The notes: generated by a model not told the origin, from the letters alone. A stretch of DNA of 64,000 nucleotides from Poriferisodalis sp965215815 (GCF_965215815.1 NZ_CBDCEO010000013.1:2232001-2296000), one strand, 5' to 3'; counted from the stretch's first letter, positions 1 to 9,335 are shown. Made by a program: numbers and translations.

Positions 1-1
1 C

Positions 2-367
2 TTCATGCTCGTCTCGCTCGAAGAGCGCCTCGTGGTCGACGTGCCGGTCAGGCTTGTCGGTGAAGCGGCAGTGGCCGGTCGCGAGGGAGCGGTCGTGCAG
101 CAGCAGCTCATGTCGCTGCATGTCGAGTCGCCAGCGGGAGTCATCCCCCCGGCGATCGACGTCGACGTGGAATGGCTGTCGCTGGAGAACTCGATCCGCG
201 TCAGCGATCTCGCCCTGCCCGAGGGCATGGTGAGCTTGCTCGAAAGCGACACGCTGGTGGTGATCGCGCAGCGATCACGGGCCGCTGTCGCAGCCGAGCA
301 GGTGGACGAAGACGGCGAGCCAACCGAGGCTGACGAAGACGACGACGTCGCCGACGACGAGGACTGA
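2..367 (+). CDS. rplY: 50S ribosomal protein L25 (TL5/Ctc type), C-terminal part, 5' truncated by window edge
   Basis: The reading frame is open to the left edge, so only the last 121 residues are seen and the 5S-rRNA-binding N-terminal domain lies outside. The visible part matches the beta-rich C-terminal domain of the long TL5/Ctc form (VDVPVRLVGEA strand, later IDVDVEWL and ALPEG). It ends in a very acidic tail (DEDGEPTEADEDDDVADDED), as is common in actinobacterial L25. L25 sits on 5S rRNA in the 50S central protuberance. The pth gene begins 8 nt after the stop, so the two are probably co-transcribed; this pairing is common in bacteria. Confidence 0.85.
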   Translation, partial: FMLVSLEERLVVDVPVRLVGEAAVAGREGAVVQQQLMSLHVESPAGVIPPAIDVDVEWLSLENSIRVSDLALPEGMVSLLESDTLVVIAQRSRAAVAAEQVDEDGEPTEADEDDDVADDED

Positions 368-375
368 CCCACTCA

Positions 376-1017
376 GTGTCCGTCTTCCGCCGGGCGGCCG
401 CGCGGCGGGGGGCAGCCGCAGACTGGTTGGTGGTAGGTCTCGGCAATCCTCCCGAGCGCTTCGCCGGCAGCCGCCACAACGCTGGGGCCCTAGCCGTGGA
501 ACGCTGGTCAGCGGCGCTCAGGTGCGAGTTGACCGTGCAGAGACGCGAACACGCCCGGGTGGCAGTGACGACGGTCGGCGAGTGCCGCGTCACGCTTGCG
601 TGCCCGTCCACATTCATGAACGAGAGCGGGGGCAGCGTTGGCATGCTGGTCAAGCGCCACGGCATTGTCGAGCCGTCGCGACTTGTCGTCGTGCACGACG
701 AGCTCGACCTTGAGCCTGGCCAGGTGCGGCTGAAGGTGGGCGGGGGGATCGCCGGTCACAACGGCTTGGCCTCGATCGCCAGCCAGCTCGGCACCCGGGA
801 TTTTGTGCGTCTGCGCATCGGCATCGGCAAGCCGCCGCGGCCCGAAGCCGGCAAGAAGTGGGTTCTGCAACGCCCGTCGCGCCGGGAAGAACCATTGATC
901 GACGAGGCCGTCGACCTGGCGGTGGCAGGGCTGGAGACGCTGGTGCGCGATGGACCCGAGGCGGCGATGAACGTCACCAACACCCGACGGCGGGGTCGGG
1001 ACCCCCACGCACAATGA
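376..1017 (+). CDS. pth: peptidyl-tRNA hydrolase
   Basis: A 213-residue Pth that releases tRNA from prematurely dropped peptidyl-tRNA in the cytoplasm. The family signature VVGLGNPPERFAGSRHNAG includes Asn24 and the catalytic His34 (equivalent to His20 of the E. coli enzyme). FMNESGG, the acidic VVHDELDLEPG segment and GHNGLASI follow in the expected order. The start is GTG; about 16 residues precede the first core strand, so a slightly later start is possible. The stop overlaps the mfd start as ATGA, pointing to translational coupling with mfd. Confidence 0.93.
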   Translation: MSVFRRAAARRGAAADWLVVGLGNPPERFAGSRHNAGALAVERWSAALRCELTVQRREHARVAVTTVGECRVTLACPSTFMNESGGSVGMLVKRHGIVEPSRLVVVHDELDLEPGQVRLKVGGGIAGHNGLASIASQLGTRDFVRLRIGIGKPPRPEAGKKWVLQRPSRREEPLIDEAVDLAVAGLETLVRDGPEAAMNVTNTRRRGRDPHAQ

Positions 1018-4000
1018 GCACCGTAGGCTCAGCGCCGCTGCGGGTGTTGACCGAACGCCTCGGCAACGACCCCGGCTTCGTGTCGATGCTGGGTCGTGCG
1101 TCCGGTTCGATTGCGGTCGCCGAGGGGGCACGCCCCTATGTCGCGGCCGGCTTGGCGACGTTGGGGTCGCGGACGCCGGTTGTTGTCGTGACAGCGACAG
1201 CCCACGAAGCTGAGCGCTATGCCGATGACCTCGGCACCTGGTTGGGGGAGCAACAGGTCGCACTGTTCGGCGCCTGGGAGACGCTTCCGTTCGAGCGGGT
1301 GAGTCCTGCGACTGAGACCATGGGCCGCCGCCTGGCGGTGCTGGGGGCGCTGAGCACGAGCTCAGACGCAGGCGAGCCTGTGCCCGAGGTGATCGTCGCC
1401 CCGATTCGAGCTCTGCTGCAACGGCTCAGTCCCGATACGTGTGCTGGGGGAACGTCTTCGATTCGCGTGGCCCGAGGCGGCCAGTGCGACCTCGGCGAGC
1501 TGGTGTCGCAGCTGGTGGGGTGGGGCTACCGCCGCGAGCATCAGGTCGAGCACCGAGGCGAAATTGCGGTGCGCGGCGGGATCGTGGACGTCTTTTGCCC
1601 GACGGCCGATGCGCCGATACGAATCGACCTGTGGGGCGACGAGGTGGATCGTCTCACGACATTCTCCGTCGCCGATCAGCGTTCGGTGGCAGATCTTGGC
1701 GAGACACGTCTTTTCCCGGCACGCGAGATGCGCCCCGATGCCGCCATGAGGGAACGGGCCGCAGCGCTGGCAATCAGCGAACCGTGGTGCCGCGAGCACA
1801 TGGAGCGCCTCGCTGGAGGCGAGCTGTTCGACGGGATGGAGTCGTGGCTGCCGTGGCTCAGCTCCGATGAGATCGTGCTGCCGGATCTGCTGGGACCCGA
1901 GGCGCTGGTGTTGCTCTGTGAACCGCGGCGACTCGCCGACCGGGCCGCCGACATCACGGCGGAAACCGACGACCTGACCCGTTCTCTGGCGGTGACGTGG
2001 GGCCTCAGCAATCCCGACGATGCGGGCCAGTGCGACGGCACGGGCGAACAGGCTGAGGTGTCGTTTCCGCGGTTGCACGTTCCCTTCGACCGGTTGCTGG
2101 CGCGCTGCGAGGCCGCAGTGTGGTCGGTGGACTCGACCGCAGCTCCGTCGGCAGACGGAACACCGGGCCCGCACATAGCGACCGAGTCTTGGGTGCCCGC
2201 CGCCGGCGACGTCACGCGCTTGGTGGCTCAGTTGCGTCGCTTGGTGACCGGTGCGCAGCGACCCGTGGTGGCGGGAGCGCAGCGACCCATTGTGATTGTG
2301 GCGGCCGAAGGCGAGGGCTCGGCTGTGCGTCTCGCTGACGCGCTCGGCGCAGAAGAGGTGCCGCTGCGCCTGCATCGAGACGGGTTCGCTCCGGCGCCGG
2401 GCGGGCACGTGGTGGTCGCGCCCCTCGAGAAGGGATTCATCGCGCCCCAGGCCGGTATCGCGGTGCTGCCCGAGGCGGAGTTCTCCGGCCGCCGCCGCGT
2501 TCACCGCGCAGCTCGCCGGCGGACTGGAGTGTCTCCGTCGTTCGAAGATCTCAGCGTCGGCGATTTCGTCGTTCATCACTATCACGGCATCGCCCGCTAC
2601 GCGGGGCTTGTCCGCCGGTCGTTCGGCGACGATGAGCGCGACTACCTCGAGCTGGAGTTTCGCGGAACCGACCGGCTCTACCTGCCAACCGAGCAGATCG
2701 AATTCATCCGCCCATACATCGGCGGAGAGACGCCTCGGCTCAGTCGCATGGGCGGCAGCGACTTCCAGCGCCAAAAGGCCAAGGTGCGGGCGGCCGTGGC
2801 CGAGATCGCCCAAGAGCTGGTGGTGCTGTACCAGCGACGAATCACCACTGCGGGCACCGCGTTTGACCCCGACGGATTCGGCATGGCCGAACTGGCCGAC
2901 AGCTTTGCCTACACGCCCACACCGGATCAGCGCCGGACAATCGACGAGGTGCTGGCCGACATGTCAGAACCCACGCCGATGGACCGGCTCGTGTGCGGCG
3001 ACGTTGGTTTCGGCAAGACCGAGGTGGCGGTGCGGGCGGCATTCTGCGCGGTGAGCGCGGGCAAGCAAGCGGCGGTGCTGGTGCCGACGACGCTGCTGGC
3101 CCAGCAGCACCACCAGACGTTCGCCGAGCGTTATGCCGACCAACCCGTCCGTGTCGAGGTGCTCAGCCGCTTTCTCACACCTGCTTCTCAGCGCGTGGTG
3201 CTCGCCGGGCTAGCCGACGGCACAGTCGACGTGGTGATCGGCACGCATCGGCTGCTGTCGGGTGACGTGTCGTTCAAGAATCTCGGTTTGTTGGTGGTGG
3301 ACGAGGAGCAGCGCTTCGGTGTCAGCCACAAGGAGTCGATCAAGCACCTGCGTTCTGAGGTCGATGTGCTGACGCTGACGGCCACACCGATTCCCCGCAC
3401 CCTGGAGATGGCACTCACCGGCATCCGGGATCTCTCACTGCTGCAGACACCGCCCGCTGAGCGCCAGCCGATCCTCACGCACGTCGGCCCCTATGACGAG
3501 CGCGCTGTCAGTGAGGCCATCCGGAGGGAGTTGCTGCGCGAGGGCCAAGTGTTCTTTGTGCACAACCGGGTCGCGGACATCGATCTGGTGGCTGCCGACC
3601 TCGCGGTGCTCGTGCCAGAGGCTCGAATCGCGGTGGCACACGGCCAGATGGACGAGGGAACGCTGGAACAGGTCGTGATCGACTTCTGGGAAGGCGCCTA
3701 CGACGTGCTGGTGTGCACGACCATCATCGAATCGGGCATCGACATGCCCAGCGTCAACACCTTGGTGGTGGACCGCGCCGACTTGCTGGGTCTGGGGCAG
3801 CTGCACCAGATCCGCGGACGGGTGGGTCGGTCGGGCCAGCGTGCATACGCCTACCTGTTCCACCCTGAGGGTCGCTCGCTCTCAGAGGAGGCCTACGAGC
3901 GGCTGCGCACGATCGGCGAGTCCACCGAGTTGGGCTCGGGCTACCGCATCGCTATGCGCGACCTCCAACTCCGAGGCGCCGGGAACCTGCTCAGCGGCGT

Positions 4001-4559
4001 GCAGTCTGGCCATGTCGCTGCTGTCGGCTACGACCTCTACTGCGAGTTGGTGAACGAGGCGGTTTCCGAGCTGAACGGCGAGATACCCGAACAGCCCGCC
4101 GAAGTCGTCATCGATCTGCCGCTCGTGGCGCACCTGCCCGATGACTACGTGGCGGACGAGACGGGTCGCTTGGAGGCCTATCGCCGCCTCGGGGCTGTGA
4201 CCGAGTTAGTGGAAGTGGCTGACATCGAAGCCGAATGGATCGATCGCTACGGTCCGATTCCTGATGCCGCTCGGACGCTGTTGCACATAGCGCTGCTGCG
4301 CACCGAATGCCACCGGCTGGGGATGCGAACTGTGGCGTTCGCGCCCGGTCACGACGGCGGACGAGTGCGCCTGGGACCGTTCGCGCTGACCGCAAGCGAG
4401 GAGCTGCGCATGCGGCGCATCTGTGCAGGCACGCCCTTTGGCGCAGCGCGCTACAAGGCAGAAGTGGGCGAAGTGCAGCTGTCAGTCCGAATGTTGAAAC
4501 CGGCCACTGTCGGGAACCTGTTTGGGTTCTGCCAGCAACTGCGGCCGCCCGCCGACTGA
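1014..4559 (+). CDS. mfd: transcription-repair coupling factor Mfd
   Basis: An 1181-residue SF2 translocase that displaces stalled RNA polymerase and recruits UvrA. Visible parts in order: UvrB-like N-terminal region (~1-340), CarD-like RNAP-interaction domain around residues 510-580 (VGDFVVHHYHGIARYAG), Walker A GDVGFGKTEVA near 660, DEEQRFG near 762, TATPIPRT near 790, GRVGRSGQR near 935, and a C-terminal TRCF domain. The ATG at 1014 overlaps the pth stop and gives a normal N-terminus (MSTVGSAPLRV); the frame stays open further upstream but inside pth. Length is typical. A strong hairpin follows the stop. Confidence 0.96.
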   Translation: MSTVGSAPLRVLTERLGNDPGFVSMLGRASGSIAVAEGARPYVAAGLATLGSRTPVVVVTATAHEAERYADDLGTWLGEQQVALFGAWETLPFERVSPATETMGRRLAVLGALSTSSDAGEPVPEVIVAPIRALLQRLSPDTCAGGTSSIRVARGGQCDLGELVSQLVGWGYRREHQVEHRGEIAVRGGIVDVFCPTADAPIRIDLWGDEVDRLTTFSVADQRSVADLGETRLFPAREMRPDAAMRERAAALAISEPWCREHMERLAGGELFDGMESWLPWLSSDEIVLPDLLGPEALVLLCEPRRLADRAADITAETDDLTRSLAVTWGLSNPDDAGQCDGTGEQAEVSFPRLHVPFDRLLARCEAAVWSVDSTAAPSADGTPGPHIATESWVPAAGDVTRLVAQLRRLVTGAQRPVVAGAQRPIVIVAAEGEGSAVRLADALGAEEVPLRLHRDGFAPAPGGHVVVAPLEKGFIAPQAGIAVLPEAEFSGRRRVHRAARRRTGVSPSFEDLSVGDFVVHHYHGIARYAGLVRRSFGDDERDYLELEFRGTDRLYLPTEQIEFIRPYIGGETPRLSRMGGSDFQRQKAKVRAAVAEIAQELVVLYQRRITTAGTAFDPDGFGMAELADSFAYTPTPDQRRTIDEVLADMSEPTPMDRLVCGDVGFGKTEVAVRAAFCAVSAGKQAAVLVPTTLLAQQHHQTFAERYADQPVRVEVLSRFLTPASQRVVLAGLADGTVDVVIGTHRLLSGDVSFKNLGLLVVDEEQRFGVSHKESIKHLRSEVDVLTLTATPIPRTLEMALTGIRDLSLLQTPPAERQPILTHVGPYDERAVSEAIRRELLREGQVFFVHNRVADIDLVAADLAVLVPEARIAVAHGQMDEGTLEQVVIDFWEGAYDVLVCTTIIESGIDMPSVNTLVVDRADLLGLGQLHQIRGRVGRSGQRAYAYLFHPEGRSLSEEAYERLRTIGESTELGSGYRIAMRDLQLRGAGNLLSGVQSGHVAAVGYDLYCELVNEAVSELNGEIPEQPAEVVIDLPLVAHLPDDYVADETGRLEAYRRLGAVTELVEVADIEAEWIDRYGPIPDAARTLLHIALLRTECHRLGMRTVAFAPGHDGGRVRLGPFALTASEELRMRRICAGTPFGAARYKAEVGEVQLSVRMLKPATVGNLFGFCQQLRPPAD

Positions 4560-4564
4560 CCTTG

Positions 4565-4594
4565 CGATGCGATGGTGCCAACACCGTCGCATCG
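4565..4594 (+). terminator. hairpin after mfd, probable terminator
   Basis: Arms 4565-4577 and 4582-4594 pair over 13 positions (one G-U) around a CCAA tetraloop, starting 6 nt after the mfd stop. There is no clear T tract, as is usual in GC-rich actinobacteria. It separates mfd from the next promoter box at 4604. Confidence 0.6.
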
Positions 4595-4603
4595 GCGACC
4601 ACC

Positions 4604-4609
4604 TACCCT
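4604..4609 (+). promoter_or_regulatory. -10 box TACCCT, leaderless-type start
   Basis: TACCCT lies 6 nt before the ATG at 4616. This spacing would put the transcription start at or next to the start codon. It is one of a recurrent set in this window. Confidence 0.45.
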
Positions 4610-4615
4610 GCCTAG

Positions 4616-5788
4616 ATGCCCCAGACAACGGCAACACCATGGCTGCCGAGAATTCCTGATGCCGATCGAAGCCTGGCGGCCTCCTCGCTCGAGGCGGCGG
4701 TGACTGCCCGGTCGGGGCGACGGCGGACGCTGCGCCGCAAGTTGGCCATCGGGGCCGTCGCGGGGCTCGTAGCGCTCATGGCGTTTGCGTGTGCGGACGA
4801 TGGCGACATCGTCACCATTCACACAGCGGTGGACTCCGATCTCGTCGACGCACTCGACACCGACGATGACGGCGTGGTGTCACGCGATGCCGTTGCGGCG
4901 GCCAACGAGCAGGCAGAGTTGGATGCCCAAAGGGAGGCCGAGCAGGCGCAACTCGAGGCCGAGCGAGCCGAACGCGACGCTGCGCGAGTTGCCAAGGAGG
5001 TCGCCTTCCGGGCACTGCTCTTAGATGGTGCCGCCGTCGCAGCGAGCTTCCCGGGCGGGCAGGTGCTTGTCGATGAGGTTCGTATGAACATCGCGGACTC
5101 GCCCGTGACACTCATGGACGACCCGGAGAACCCGACGCACGAGGAGTTCGTGTCGCGGCTCTCGTCCATGATTCAGTTGCGCCTTGCTGGTGTCGCTCTC
5201 GAAGCACTGGGCTTTTCCGTCGACGTCAGTGCCTCTGACGAGGAGATCAATGCGCAGGTCCAAGCGCACCTCGAGGGCGCCTTCGAGGAGTTCGCGCAAC
5301 AACGCAGCGTCGAAGAAGACCCCAACATCGAGCGGCTGGCGACACCGCACTGCGTCAGTGCGCTGGCAGTGACGACCGAGGCCGATGCCAAAGCGGCCTC
5401 CGATCGGGTGCGAGCAGGTGAGGCGCTGTCCGACGTCGCTGTTGCGGTCAACCTTCCAGGATTCACCGAATTTGACGGCACCATTGGATGCGGCCAGCCG
5501 TTCAGTCTGTTCGGCGGAGGCGAATTGGCGCTCGCCTTGCTCGACCTCGAGCCCGGAGGGTTGGCCGAGCCGCTGATGTTGCCGTCCGCAGCGAGTCCGA
5601 CCGGTGAGCTCTGGGTGGTGCTGCATCTGGATGCGTTGCTTACCGACGAGATCGATCTTTCGTCAATCGGTCCGTTCGCGGGCCACGTACTGACCGAGAT
5701 TATGTCGACCTACGAGGTGAGCGTCGCCCCAGGGCTCGGCGCCTGGAGGGCCGACAGCCTGAGGGTGTCGTTGCCGATCCTGCCGTGA
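4616..5788 (+). CDS. PpiC/SurA-like peptidyl-prolyl isomerase lipoprotein (putative)
   Basis: A 390-residue exported protein. A basic N-terminus is followed by a hydrophobic stretch ending in LMAFACADD (~residues 44-62), which reads as a signal anchor or imperfect lipobox. Next come an EF-hand-like loop DTDDDGVVS (~80-88), a charged coiled-coil stretch rich in EQAE/RAER (~95-130), a SurA-N-like helical part, and a parvulin-like region from about 240 (TPHCVSALAVTTEADAKAA, then GTIGCGQPF and a GGLAEPL strand). The position between mfd and mazG is that of the secreted/lipoprotein chaperone gene found in other actinobacteria (lpqU position in mycobacteria). Isomerase activity is inferred from weak motif similarity only. 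Confidence 0.6.
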   Translation: MPQTTATPWLPRIPDADRSLAASSLEAAVTARSGRRRTLRRKLAIGAVAGLVALMAFACADDGDIVTIHTAVDSDLVDALDTDDDGVVSRDAVAAANEQAELDAQREAEQAQLEAERAERDAARVAKEVAFRALLLDGAAVAASFPGGQVLVDEVRMNIADSPVTLMDDPENPTHEEFVSRLSSMIQLRLAGVALEALGFSVDVSASDEEINAQVQAHLEGAFEEFAQQRSVEEDPNIERLATPHCVSALAVTTEADAKAASDRVRAGEALSDVAVAVNLPGFTEFDGTIGCGQPFSLFGGGELALALLDLEPGGLAEPLMLPSAASPTGELWVVLHLDALLTDEIDLSSIGPFAGHVLTEIMSTYEVSVAPGLGAWRADSLRVSLPILP

Positions 5789-5812
5789 GCTGTCTCTTGG
5801 GTGAGGGTCACA

Positions 5813-6289
5813 ATGGCCGTTGAGGAAGATCTCGGTGCGAGATTCATCTCGCTGCATGGGGTGATTGCGAGACTGCGACGCGAGTGCCCTTGGGACCGGG
5901 TCCAGACGCATGCCTCGCTGGCCCCTTACGCCCTCGACGAGGCCGCCGAGCTGGCCGAGGCGCTGGCGGACGCCGATGACGCGTTATCCGGCTCAGCGCA
6001 CGATCAGGCAACCGCCATCGAGGATCTTGTCTCCGAACTGGGTGACGTGTTGCTGCAGGTATTGATGAATGCCGCCATCGGGGAGCAGGCGGGAACGTTC
6101 ACGTTGGCCGAGGTGCTCGACACCATCGAGGCCAAGATGCTGCGTCGCCATCCCCATGTGTTCGCACGCGATCCCGACGCTCCCGAACCCAGCGATGACG
6201 AGCTGTCGGTGCAGTGGGAGGCGATCAAGAAGGCCGAACGCACCGCACGGGCGAACCGCATCGCGGCTCGCGAGACACAGAACCCCTAG
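5813..6289 (+). CDS. mazG: MazG family nucleotide pyrophosphohydrolase, single domain
   Basis: A 158-residue MazG domain hydrolysing nucleoside triphosphates to monophosphate and PPi. CPWDRVQTHASL and the metal-binding helix DEAAELAEAL are near the N-terminus, followed by the second acidic helix ELGDVLLQV and the conserved RRHPHVF. It has one domain only, unlike the ~260-residue tandem E. coli protein. The ATG at 5813 is preceded by GAGGGT (5803-5808); an in-frame GTG at 5801 overlaps that ribosome-binding site and is less likely. It lies 24 nt after the PpiC-like gene and just before eno. Confidence 0.88.
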   Translation: MAVEEDLGARFISLHGVIARLRRECPWDRVQTHASLAPYALDEAAELAEALADADDALSGSAHDQATAIEDLVSELGDVLLQVLMNAAIGEQAGTFTLAEVLDTIEAKMLRRHPHVFARDPDAPEPSDDELSVQWEAIKKAERTARANRIAARETQNP

Positions 6290-6331
6290 TCGTTTGGCTC
6301 GAGCGCTGATCGTGCTCGTGCCAAGCTTCGG

Positions 6332-6337
6332 TACTCT
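6332..6337 (+). promoter_or_regulatory. -10 box TACTCT before eno
   Basis: TACTCT lies 8 nt before the GTG start of eno at 6346, another leaderless-type arrangement. No clear -35 element is visible. Confidence 0.4.
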
Positions 6338-6345
6338 CGCATTGC

Positions 6346-7641
6346 GTGACAGCGCGCGCACTTTCTCAGATCGTCCAGGTGACCGGCCGCGAGGTTCTGG
6401 ACTCGCGGGGCAATCCCACGGTTGAGGCCGATGTACGCACGGCTGGGGGTGCCGTCGGTCGTGCGATCGTGCCCTCCGGTGCCTCGACAGGACAGTTCGA
6501 GGCCGTAGAGCTTCGTGACGGTGGTGACCGGTACGGCGGCAAAGGTGTCGCTGTTGCGGTCGGGCACGTGAACGGCGAAATTGCGGGCGCGCTCGTCGGG
6601 TTCGACTCTGCCGATCAGCGCCTTGTCGACCGCATGCTCATCGAGCTCGACGCCACGATGAACAAGGGCCGGCTCGGGGCGAATGCCGTGCTGGCCGCCT
6701 CGCTGGCGACATCCCACGCCGCGGCGGCAACGCTGGGCGTGCCGCTGTACCGCCACGTCGGCGGCGCCAATGCACATGTGCTTCCCACGCCGATGATGAA
6801 TGTCATCAATGGCGGATCCCACGCCGACAACAACGTGGACCTGCAGGAGTTCATGATCGTCCCGGTGGGAGCGGCGTCATTCTCGGAAGCTCTGAGGTGG
6901 GGCACCGAGACCTACCACGCACTGCGGAGCGTGCTGCGAACCCGGGGCCTGTCGACAGCGGTCGGCGACGAAGGCGGGTTCGCTCCTGACCTGGAGTCCA
7001 ACGAGGCTGCGCTCCAGCTTCTGGTCGAGGCGATCGGCGAAGCTGGCTTTGAACCCGGCGCTGACATTGCGCTCGCGCTTGACGTGGCATCCACCGAGTT
7101 CTTCGCCGACGGCACCTACTCCCTTGCCGGCGAGGGTCGCCAGCTCGATGCTGCAGGCTTTGCCAGCTACTTGGCCGAACTGTGCGGGCGATACCCGATC
7201 TGCTCAGTGGAGGACGGCATGGCCGAGGAGGACTGGGACGGCTGGTCGAGACTCGGCGACCTGCTGGGCGATCGGGTTCAGCTGGTAGGCGACGACCTCT
7301 TCGTCACCAATATCGAGCGGCTGGGACGCGGCATCGCTGCGGGGGTAGCCAACAGCGTGCTGGTCAAGGTCAATCAGATCGGCACGCTGACCGAGACGCT
7401 CGACACCGTCGAGCTCGCCGGGCAGGCCGGATACACCGCGGTGATGTCGCACCGTTCAGGCGAGAGCGAGGACACCACCATCGCCGACCTGGCTGTCGCC
7501 ACCAACTGCGGGCAGATCAAGACCGGCGCGCCGGCACGCTCGGATCGGGTCGCCAAGTACAACCAATTGCTCCGCATCGAGGAAGAGCTCGGCGAGACTG
7601 CTGCCTATCGAGGTGGCGGTTCGCTGGCCCGGAGCCCATGA
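6346..7641 (+). CDS. eno: enolase (phosphopyruvate hydratase)
   Basis: A 431-residue enolase interconverting 2-phosphoglycerate and phosphoenolpyruvate. The N-terminal motif VLDSRGNPTVEADV and all catalytic-barrel motifs are intact: DEGGFAPDL, ALDVASTEF, SVEDGMAEEDWDGW, LVGDDLFVTN, LVKVNQIGTLTET, and MSHRSGESEDT with the downstream QIKTGAPARSDR. The start is GTG. The last codons overlap the ftsB start (ATGA), so the division gene is translationally coupled, as in the conserved actinobacterial eno-divIC order. Confidence 0.97.
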   Translation: MTARALSQIVQVTGREVLDSRGNPTVEADVRTAGGAVGRAIVPSGASTGQFEAVELRDGGDRYGGKGVAVAVGHVNGEIAGALVGFDSADQRLVDRMLIELDATMNKGRLGANAVLAASLATSHAAAATLGVPLYRHVGGANAHVLPTPMMNVINGGSHADNNVDLQEFMIVPVGAASFSEALRWGTETYHALRSVLRTRGLSTAVGDEGGFAPDLESNEAALQLLVEAIGEAGFEPGADIALALDVASTEFFADGTYSLAGEGRQLDAAGFASYLAELCGRYPICSVEDGMAEEDWDGWSRLGDLLGDRVQLVGDDLFVTNIERLGRGIAAGVANSVLVKVNQIGTLTETLDTVELAGQAGYTAVMSHRSGESEDTTIADLAVATNCGQIKTGAPARSDRVAKYNQLLRIEEELGETAAYRGGGSLARSP

Positions 7642-8045
7642 AGCCAGAGCCGATGAACCCAGGGCCCGTGAACGCGCCGACGCGGCTCCGCCGCCGGGAG
7701 GGGCGACCCCGGGTGATGGCAGTGCTTGTCGGTCTTGTGATCGTGGTGAGCGCAGTCGGCCTGCTCGCAGTGCTGCTGTTTCCTTGGCAATCGCTGACGA
7801 GCCAGCGGCGCAACATCGACCATGCTTCCGACACGCTGGCACGGCTGCAGGCGGAGACCACTCACCTGGCCACCCAGGTGGCCGAGGCCAAGGATCCAGT
7901 GGTCGTGGAGCGGATCGCCCGCGAGCAGCTCTCTCTGGTGCGCGACGGCGACACGCTGTATCGCCTGAACGTGGATCCCGCCGACGTGGTCAAGCTGCCG
8001 CCAGCGTGGCCGCTGCGCGGCGTGGCGCACCTGCTCGGCAATTGA
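7638..8045 (+). CDS. FtsB/DivIC-family septum formation initiator
   Basis: A 135-residue bitopic membrane protein: a basic N-terminus (RLRRREGRPR), one TM helix (~27-48, VLVGLVIVVSAVGLLAVLLF), then a coiled coil (~55-85) and the conserved IAREQLSLVRDGDTLYRL segment. Family members link FtsL and FtsQ in the divisome. The ATG overlaps the eno stop. In relatives the next genes are DUF501 and ppx; here they lie 17 kb away (25,176 onward), marking an insertion point just after this gene. Confidence 0.85.
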   Translation: MKPEPMNPGPVNAPTRLRRREGRPRVMAVLVGLVIVVSAVGLLAVLLFPWQSLTSQRRNIDHASDTLARLQAETTHLATQVAEAKDPVVVERIAREQLSLVRDGDTLYRLNVDPADVVKLPPAWPLRGVAHLLGN

Positions 8046-8091
8046 ATCCGTCGGCTGGCACCAGGCCAAGCCACTGGTAGCCGCCGGTCAG

Positions 8092-8679
8092 CTAATCGGT
8101 CATGATGCGCAGGGCGCGTCCAACAATCGCATCACGGTGAACATCGGGATCCACGCCGCTTTGCTCAAGTGACAGACGGACCGTGCCGACGGCGCCCGCA
8201 GCACGGATGCGCTCCTCGATTTCGGGCGAAGGTCCGGTGAGCCAGGCAAAGAGATCTCTGGCTTGCGCCCGTAGGCGCTGACCGACAGCGCTCTGCTGAA
8301 CGTCGACGTCATCGGCGACGAGTCGGAACGCCACGATGTCGCGGGCCAGCAGGTCGAAGAAGCGGTCGAGCACCTCTCGCAGGGCCTCGTGTGTTCGCTC
8401 GAGTTTGGCCATCCGGGCGACGATCGTTTCACCGTCGCGCTCCATCGAGGTCAGTACCCCGGCGAGCACGTCTTCCTTGCCCGTGAAGTGGTAGTAGAGC
8501 GCAGCCGGCGTCAGGTTGAGGCCCGAGGTGATTTGTCGGACCGAAGTGCCCCGGTAGCCCTGCCGGGCGAACAGGTCACGCGACCGCTGCAGGATCAAGT
8601 CCCGAGTGTCCGGCGGCGCAGTTTCGCTCGCGCATTCCGACCGTTCGCCAGTACCCGCAACGGCCTCCTCGCCGGTCAC
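8092..8679 (-). CDS. TetR/AcrR family transcriptional regulator
   Basis: A 195-residue repressor. The N-terminal HTH is recognisable at ~25-70: RDLILQRSRDLFARQGYRGT, then TSVRQITSGLNLTPAALYYH and FTGKEDVL. The C-terminal half is a helical ligand-binding domain with no assignable ligand. The start is GTG. It is transcribed divergently from coxS (172-nt gap), so it may control the coxSM pair. Confidence 0.9.
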   Translation of the reverse strand: MTGEEAVAGTGERSECASETAPPDTRDLILQRSRDLFARQGYRGTSVRQITSGLNLTPAALYYHFTGKEDVLAGVLTSMERDGETIVARMAKLERTHEALREVLDRFFDLLARDIVAFRLVADDVDVQQSAVGQRLRAQARDLFAWLTGPSPEIEERIRAAGAVGTVRLSLEQSGVDPDVHRDAIVGRALRIMTD

Positions 8680-8851
8680 ATCGTCAAACTACTGCTGCGG
8701 TTCAGGGCCGCTTGTCCCGGTGTCTGCGCGCGGTCGCTGCATGATGCATGATGGTGGCCGCTCGGCCCGGCAGGCCGTGTAGACACACGCCCGGCCTGAC
8801 GGCCACGGAACCAAACACTCGGCCTGGTGGCCGGCGAGAAGAGGGGTCATT

Positions 8852-9322
8852 GTGGAGATCAGCGTCACTGTGAACGGCGAGACTCGCACCGGCGACGTCG
8901 AGCCGCGCACGCTGCTCGTGTACTGGCTGCGGGACGACCTGCGGCTGACCGGCACGAACGTGGGCTGCGATACGTCCTCGTGCGGAGCCTGCACCGTGCA
9001 TGTGAACGGCGAATCGGTGAAGTCGTGCACGATGCTGGCGGTGCAGGCCGACGGCGAGGAGATCTTGACCATCGAGGGATTGGCGCCGTCGGAGGACGAG
9101 ATGCACCCGATGCAGGAAGCCTTCCGCCAGAACCACGGACTGCAGTGCGGCTACTGCACTCCAGGCATGGTCATGGCGTCGGTATCGCTGCTCGAGGAGA
9201 ATCCCGACCCGACCGAGCGAGAAGTCCGCCTAGGCCTGGAAGGGAACCTGTGCCGCTGCACGGGGTACCACAACATCGTCAAGTCGGTGCTGGCCTGCGC
9301 GGCCGGCGAGACGTCAGCCTGA
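8852..9322 (+). CDS. coxS: (2Fe-2S) small subunit of a molybdenum hydroxylase (CoxS/XdhA type)
   Basis: A 156-residue subunit carrying two [2Fe-2S] clusters. The plant-type ferredoxin cluster reads GCDTSSCGACTVHVNG...C near residues 38-60. The second, helical cluster reads QCGYCTPGMV near 105 and LCRCTGYHNI near 137-142. It passes electrons from a molybdenum cofactor subunit to the FAD subunit. The GTG start is preceded by GAGAAGAGGGG. Only the FAD subunit follows; the large subunit is absent. The substrate (CO, aldehyde or purine) cannot be told from this subunit. Confidence 0.93.
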   Translation: MEISVTVNGETRTGDVEPRTLLVYWLRDDLRLTGTNVGCDTSSCGACTVHVNGESVKSCTMLAVQADGEEILTIEGLAPSEDEMHPMQEAFRQNHGLQCGYCTPGMVMASVSLLEENPDPTEREVRLGLEGNLCRCTGYHNIVKSVLACAAGETSA

Positions 9323-9335
9323 GGGGAGCGCAGAA

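Noticed and set aside
857..1013. Extended N-terminus of Mfd upstream of 1,014
   Set aside because: The open frame lies inside pth and lacks Mfd homology; the ATG overlapping the pth stop gives a normal start.
9323..9335. A deleted or hidden coxL remnant between coxS and coxM
   Set aside because: The gap is 13 nt and contains only a ribosome-binding site.
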